The notes under the pieces: model-generated | What the model was told of the DNA's origin: nothing | Databases searched by the model: none | What the model saw: the letters and a program-made list of their open reading frames with translations, nothing else | In this document: positions 59,777 through 64,000 of the stretch, piece after piece | How positions within the stretch are numbered: the stretch's first letter is position 1 | Layout: each line of letters starts with the position of its first letter | Translations under genes and position numbers: made by a program | Assembly: GCF_002999335.1 (NCBI RefSeq) | Contig: NW_020312059.1 | Coordinates: forward strand, 248,001 to 312,000 | DNA: 64,000 bases | DNA from: Cyclospora cayetanensis | Taxonomy: Eukaryota > Apicomplexa > Conoidasida > Eucoccidiorida > Eimeriidae | Direction: 5' to 3'

Positions 59777-62211
59777 TCAGCTGCTGAGCGCGGGAGATGG
59801 ACGTAGGATGGAGAATTGTGGCGGCTGCAGGAGCAAATCCCCTAGCAGCAGCAGTGAAGCCAAGAGCAGCAGCAGCAGCGCCATGTCAGCCAAAGTAATG
59901 AGCAACTCCGTCCTGTCCGACGGCAGCCGCACGAGCTGCGACAACAGAGACCGAGGCTGATGCCGAGTAGGCCTCCTGTTCACGGAAATCTCCGCAGCCT
60001 GGCCGATGGGGTTCCTGCTGCTGTTGCTGCTACTGCTACCACTGCTGAGAGTGGATGCAGCAGTGGTGGTGTTGATCACTTGCGTCCGGCGTAGACCCTG
60101 TCGCGCAGCGGCCGCAGTATTTCTTCCGAGCTTAACCGAACTGACTACTCATTTCTGTATCTCCCAACTACCTTCAGAGGGGCCTACAACCGACTACTGA
60201 GAGTCTTAAATGACTATGCCTAGATTACAAAAGTCTCACTATCAACTGCATATTAAAACTGCTCTAATGGTTCTTGCTGTCGTCTCCAACATGCCTGACC
60301 AGCTCCCTGCGTTTTGTTTATCTGCATCTAAGAGTATACCCCACGCACCTGCAAGTTTTGCTCCTTTACTCCCCGGTCTGCTGTGTCCGGAGGTGGTTCC
60401 TTTCCCCCATTCTTCGCCAGAAGGGCCTGAGCCTTCAGTTGATCCGGTAGCTCCTGCAACAGAAAAAAACCCGCGTGCCCCAGACAGCGTTTGCCACCTT
60501 GTGAACTCTCCCACCTACGAACTCCGGCCGCTAACCAACAACTGGAATCTTGAGAAAGAAACACCTAGGCCTTCCCCTCTGGGTTTTTCTGGTTAGGTAC
60601 TAGGTTCCTCTGTGCTTCAGCTGTCGCAGTGTTCCGCTCTCCCGCAATATCGAGGACTCTGCCCATCCGCCTCTCGCCGGCTCTGCTCTACGTACCGGAA
60701 GTGCGTCCGTCGGAGCGGCGCAGCCTTCCTCGACGAGTTGTCTGTTGGGTCTCTTACAGACGGGACAGACCCAGGAGACACTCTCTAGGGCCATCTGTCG
60801 CCTGTCCTGAAACGGATCACCAGAACAATCGCTTCACCAGCAAAAGGCTTTCCGCCAATAATCGCTTCACCAGCAAAAGGCCTTCCGCCAATTCCTTCGC
60901 CCGAGAAGTTGCCCGTGACGGCTACAGCCAACATCTCTACGCAAGCGGGGACGCAGGCGACCTCGTAAGCCAACCCACTCGACAGCAGTTGCAGCCCTGC
61001 AAGAACCGATACGCGTGCTGGATGAGCAGCTCTGGGAGCGACGCTTGCTCTATGCAACAGCGACACACCTTCTCAGAAGCTTCTATGGAGTGGAGGGCCC
61101 CCTGAGCTGGAGTTGGAAAGAAGGCGCAAAGGGCGTCGAGGAGAGTGCGGATGCCCCAGGCGGGCTGCCACAGCTCGGGGTGGTGGCTACTCGCACTTAG
61201 GCATATCTGGAACGGTGGGGGAAACACACCAGATGCAAAGGTACGACAATAATTTGAGCAAACACGGACGTGGGTTTAATTGTGGAGGGGAGAGAGGTGC
61301 AAGGCAGTCCAAATGCGCGGAAGGCAGAGTCACAGACATTAATTTGATAGAGAGAGAAATACAGCCCAAGAGTGAAGGCCATGCAGCACAGAACCGGGAG
61401 GAAACCTGAAGAAACCCCCCTGCGCCAACGAGAGCCGCCCCAAGGAGGCACATGCGAAAGAATGCAGACTACACGGACCATACCACATACGACAAAGACA
61501 TGCCCCGGCCTCCAGAATCAGTGGGTTAATACCCCACCAGAAAGGCCGCACAAGACCTAGAAGAAACTGGAGGCACCTGTACCACTTTTGCAGGAAAAGG
61601 GACTGCAGAAATGCTAACACAATACTGGAGACAGAAGTACAACAGTGGAAAACAATCAGACCTTCTTGTTAACGTCGAATCGACCGTTTCTTGTCAGTAG
61701 CATGAGCGCTGGTGGCGCGAAGGGATAATTATTAGGCAGCACAATTCGCCCGTGGTACAGGCCCCCCTCGAAAGGCGAGTCTGGGGGCCCCCGCAATGTA
61801 AAATGCCATTCCCGAGGCTCCTCCAGCTGAACGCAAAGCAAATAAACTCAAGATACTCTGTAAAACCTAGGCTCCTTCTTCATGTCCTCAAAGATTGATG
61901 CCTCTACCTGAGCTAATGTAGATTTCTAGCCTGGTAGCCTTTGGAAGAGTTTCACAGCCCCCTAGAGAGAAAAGGGTCTTCTGTAAGAGTCCCCATAGGC
62001 CTTGCGTATCAGCACTGGCCAGGATGCTAGCGCTGATACGGCTTATCTGCGTGCATGGATGAGTTGTGCTCACGGAGAGAGGAGCCGCGGTCCAATGAGG
62101 CGACGCATTGCGCTGGATATCTCTGTGCTCTCTGAGAATCCGAGCGAGGCTTTGGGCTGCCGAGGCGTGTTGCGCAGCCCCGGCCCGACTTAGGTCGTTC
62201 GCTGCCTCCAT
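59777..62211 (-). CDS. UBE2J: UBE2J/Ubc6-like ubiquitin-conjugating enzyme (E2), tail-anchored
   Basis: An E2 of the Ubc6/UBE2J class, which sits on the ER membrane and serves ER-associated degradation. Six exons, all phase 0, 325 aa: 62211-62074, 61826-61662, 61206-61069, 60806-60696, 60453-60349, 60097-59777. The UBC core shows REWHFTLRGPPDSPFEGG, YHGRIVLPNNYPF, TRNGRFDVNKK and ICLSASSHHPELWQP with the active Cys at 103. The family lacks the HPN motif of other E2s, and so does this protein. Exon 4 has RRQMALESVSWVCPVCK, the conserved helix plus CxxC after the fold. The last exon is Ser/Arg-rich and ends with a Leu-rich hydrophobic segment (about residues 290-310), a likely tail anchor followed by a longer than usual luminal tail. 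Intron 2 has a weak donor (AAG|GTCTGA). The start Met gives the expected N-terminal helix. Confidence 0.9.
60827..60892. repeat. Two tandem copies of a 33-bp unit inside an intron of the E2 gene
   Basis: The units 60827-60859 and 60860-60892 differ by a single base (ggcttt versus ggcctt). They lie within the intron between exons 3 and 4 of the UBE2J-like gene, so they are not translated in the model. This is a minisatellite-type duplication that could vary between isolates. Confidence 0.9.
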
Positions 62212-64000
62212 CTGCGGCGGCCAAGTATTGAAACAAAAGGAAGAGCTCCGCTGCTGCTGCTTCTGTGGCTAACACCGCTGTAGTCTCTGGTATTTCTCTA
62301 CTAATGGGACAGGTGAAAAACCGGAGACATGGACTGCCGACAACGAAGAAACTGAGACAGTACGTTGCTGCAGTTACACAGTCGTGTTGCCCAGAAACCA
62401 GTTCGCCTCAGCTGCTGCTGCTGCCGCTGCTATTCGACTGTCATGGCAACCTACGTAGAATAATCATGAAACGAACATACGCACATCTGGAAGAGAACAA
62501 TTGATGCTCTTTTGCACCTGGCAGTGCCAACAAAAATTCTCGTCCAGCTCCTCTTTTCTTAAGAACTGTTAAAGGGAAGCTGTAGCGCCATAGAGGTCTT
62601 AAGATCCCGAAAATAGAGCCCGTATGCCTCCAATAGGAAAAGGCATGGGTCCTCTAAGGCTGCCCTGGATAGCACGCCTAACCCTAAGACCACGTTGCTG
62701 CTTCTGGTGGAAGGCTGAAGGGTTCCTGCCTCGCGGTGCTCGGTGTAATAAGTTAATTACCTACTTGAGTTCCCGATCAATTTTAAGTGTGTAAAACGAG
62801 AAGACAAATACAGTAACTTGCTACATCTACCTTCCGCAGCTTCTGCAACTGATCGTCCGCTCAGTGCAGCAGCGTCCGAACGGCTTCCAATTCAGGCGCA
62901 GCTGTGTTCATTTGCAGATGCAACGGTTGTTTTGCTTGCAGCTACCGATTTAGGGAAATTATATTTGAAGGATAGCTTAGTATAGATCAGGGTGAAGAGA
63001 GAGAAGCAACATGCATGTATCTTCACATTCTTCGAACCTCATCAAGCTCCGCGACAGGCCAGTTGCCATGTACTACGTTACAAAAGAGAACAAGCCTTCT
63101 AAGAGCTCGCCTCAACATTTTCCATATTCACCGCCTGGAGTTGCGAAATTATATTGTAGCGGGAAGCAGCTAATGCCGTGGTTACATGCACACTTTCGGC
63201 TTAATCATCATTCATGTGAGGGGATAATTTGTGGGCAATTTCTACTGCACTGAATTGATTGGTTGGTTTGTTTGGTCTTTTATGTAATTTATTGCACAGG
63301 ACGGCTAGTTCCATACGAGAAGACGCACCGTTTTCTCCGTGTGCGCGAGAGGTGCTACCTGCAACTTGCTAAAAATTACTGAAGTGCTCATAGTTTGCAG
63401 ATGCGAGCACCCTGGTTGCCTCTCTATCTTCGTGTTGAGATATCTGATGGGTGCGGACAGAGACAGGAGGGAGTCTTCTTGGTAGTGCTGCATAGTTCAA
63501 TGCAGCTTGGCCCCCACTAATCCCCTGCCTCTGCATGCAGTAGGATTTCATCTTTATCTACAACAGCTGTCTAATTTCGATTAAGTTATTTTGTAGGCTG
63601 AGCATCTAGTATTTGCTGGCAACAGTCTAGCGGACAACGCCCTCTGGCGTTGGAAGCTTATGTGCGGCAATGCCTACGGCAGTGGGCGAGGGCAGCCTGC
63701 CAGCTAATACGAGCGCACTTACTCCACTGCTGCTCTGACAGCATAATTTGCCAGCCGAAAAAATGGCTACGGATGCTTTGTTGAGGCTATGCCGACCAGA
63801 AAAATATGACGGCCCGAAGGTTGGGCAAGTACTCGATTTCATTTCGCTGGTTGGACATATAATTCGCTTTTTACCCAGCAGATTAAGGGGAACGTCTGCA
63901 CGTTCTGGTGAGCTTATTGGAGGGTACAACACGTTACCAATGGCTTACTCCATGGAGAGGAAGTCGTCTTCCTGCAGGAATTACTGCACTTCAAACCTTT
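62212..64000. other. No gene recognised (window end)
   Basis: The promoter of the E2 gene should lie just above 62211. Beyond it the open frames are short and overlapping and carry no motif I know. AT-rich patches occur near 62.8-63.3 kb. A partial gene could start or end at the window edge. Confidence 0.4.

Noticed and set aside
59592..59960. Cys-rich plus-strand open frame near 59.6 kb as a zinc-binding protein
   Set aside because: Its second half is the antisense of the last E2 exon (Ser codons mirroring Leu/Ala codons), and the Cys spacing matches no zinc-finger class I know.
1..64000. CRISPR arrays, bacterial operons, ribosome-binding sites or rho-independent terminators
   Set aside because: The genes are intron-split eukaryotic ones. 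No regularly spaced repeats or polycistronic layout were seen.

Overview
This window is nuclear DNA of a coccidian apicomplexan, most likely Cyclospora or a close Eimeria relative. The case rests on very intron-rich genes (up to 20 exons, one of 15 nt), GT-AG introns of roughly 50-500 bases, GC near one half, and short Gln/Ala/Ser tracts instead of the very long ones usual in Eimeria. The gene set also fits: an apicoplast-type ClpP with a signal peptide and transit-like leader, a storage-polysaccharide branching enzyme and a cyclic-nucleotide phosphodiesterase. The genus is an inference; no rRNA, tRNA or organelle marker was found.

Layout. (1) 1.2-2.6 kb, minus: a probable multi-exon gene I cannot name. 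(2) 3.1-5.2 kb, plus: ClpP-like apicoplast protease whose catalytic Asp position is Glu. (3) 8.7-6.8 kb, minus: D-aminoacyl-tRNA deacylase, 6 exons, 198 aa. (4) 20.7-10.3 kb, minus: a DHX57/DHX29-like DEVH-box RNA helicase, 20 exons, 1979 aa. (5) 20.7-29.4 kb: gene-poor, with the decayed pol region of a Ty3/gypsy-type LTR retrotransposon on the minus strand at 25.7-23.9 kb. (6) 29.4-34.8 kb, plus: bacterial-type (GlgB-like) glucan branching enzyme, 12 exons, 993 aa. (7) 46.5-37.6 kb, minus: a phosphodiesterase with GAF-like domains ahead of an intact catalytic domain. (8) 48.0-51.4 kb, plus: RCC1-repeat protein with a mitochondrial-looking N terminus. (9) 52.8-55.0 kb, plus: P-loop small-molecule kinase (YFH7/uridine kinase-like), 319 aa. 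(10) 58.4-55.2 kb, minus: BUB3, 9 exons, 352 aa. (11) 62.2-59.8 kb, minus: UBE2J/Ubc6-like tail-anchored ubiquitin-conjugating enzyme, 325 aa.

Exon structures were built by hand. I joined conserved protein segments at GT-AG (once GC-AG) sites and required every junction to keep phase. The deacylase, helicase, branching enzyme, kinase, BUB3 and E2 models close in frame from ATG to stop. ClpP also closes, but the join of its leader exon is inferred. The phosphodiesterase has unresolved joins in its GAF and linker part, and the RCC1 gene has one. These are independently transcribed eukaryotic genes, not an operon. Two convergent pairs stand out (branching enzyme/phosphodiesterase and kinase/BUB3, the latter only about 250 bases apart), as does one divergent pair (phosphodiesterase/RCC1).
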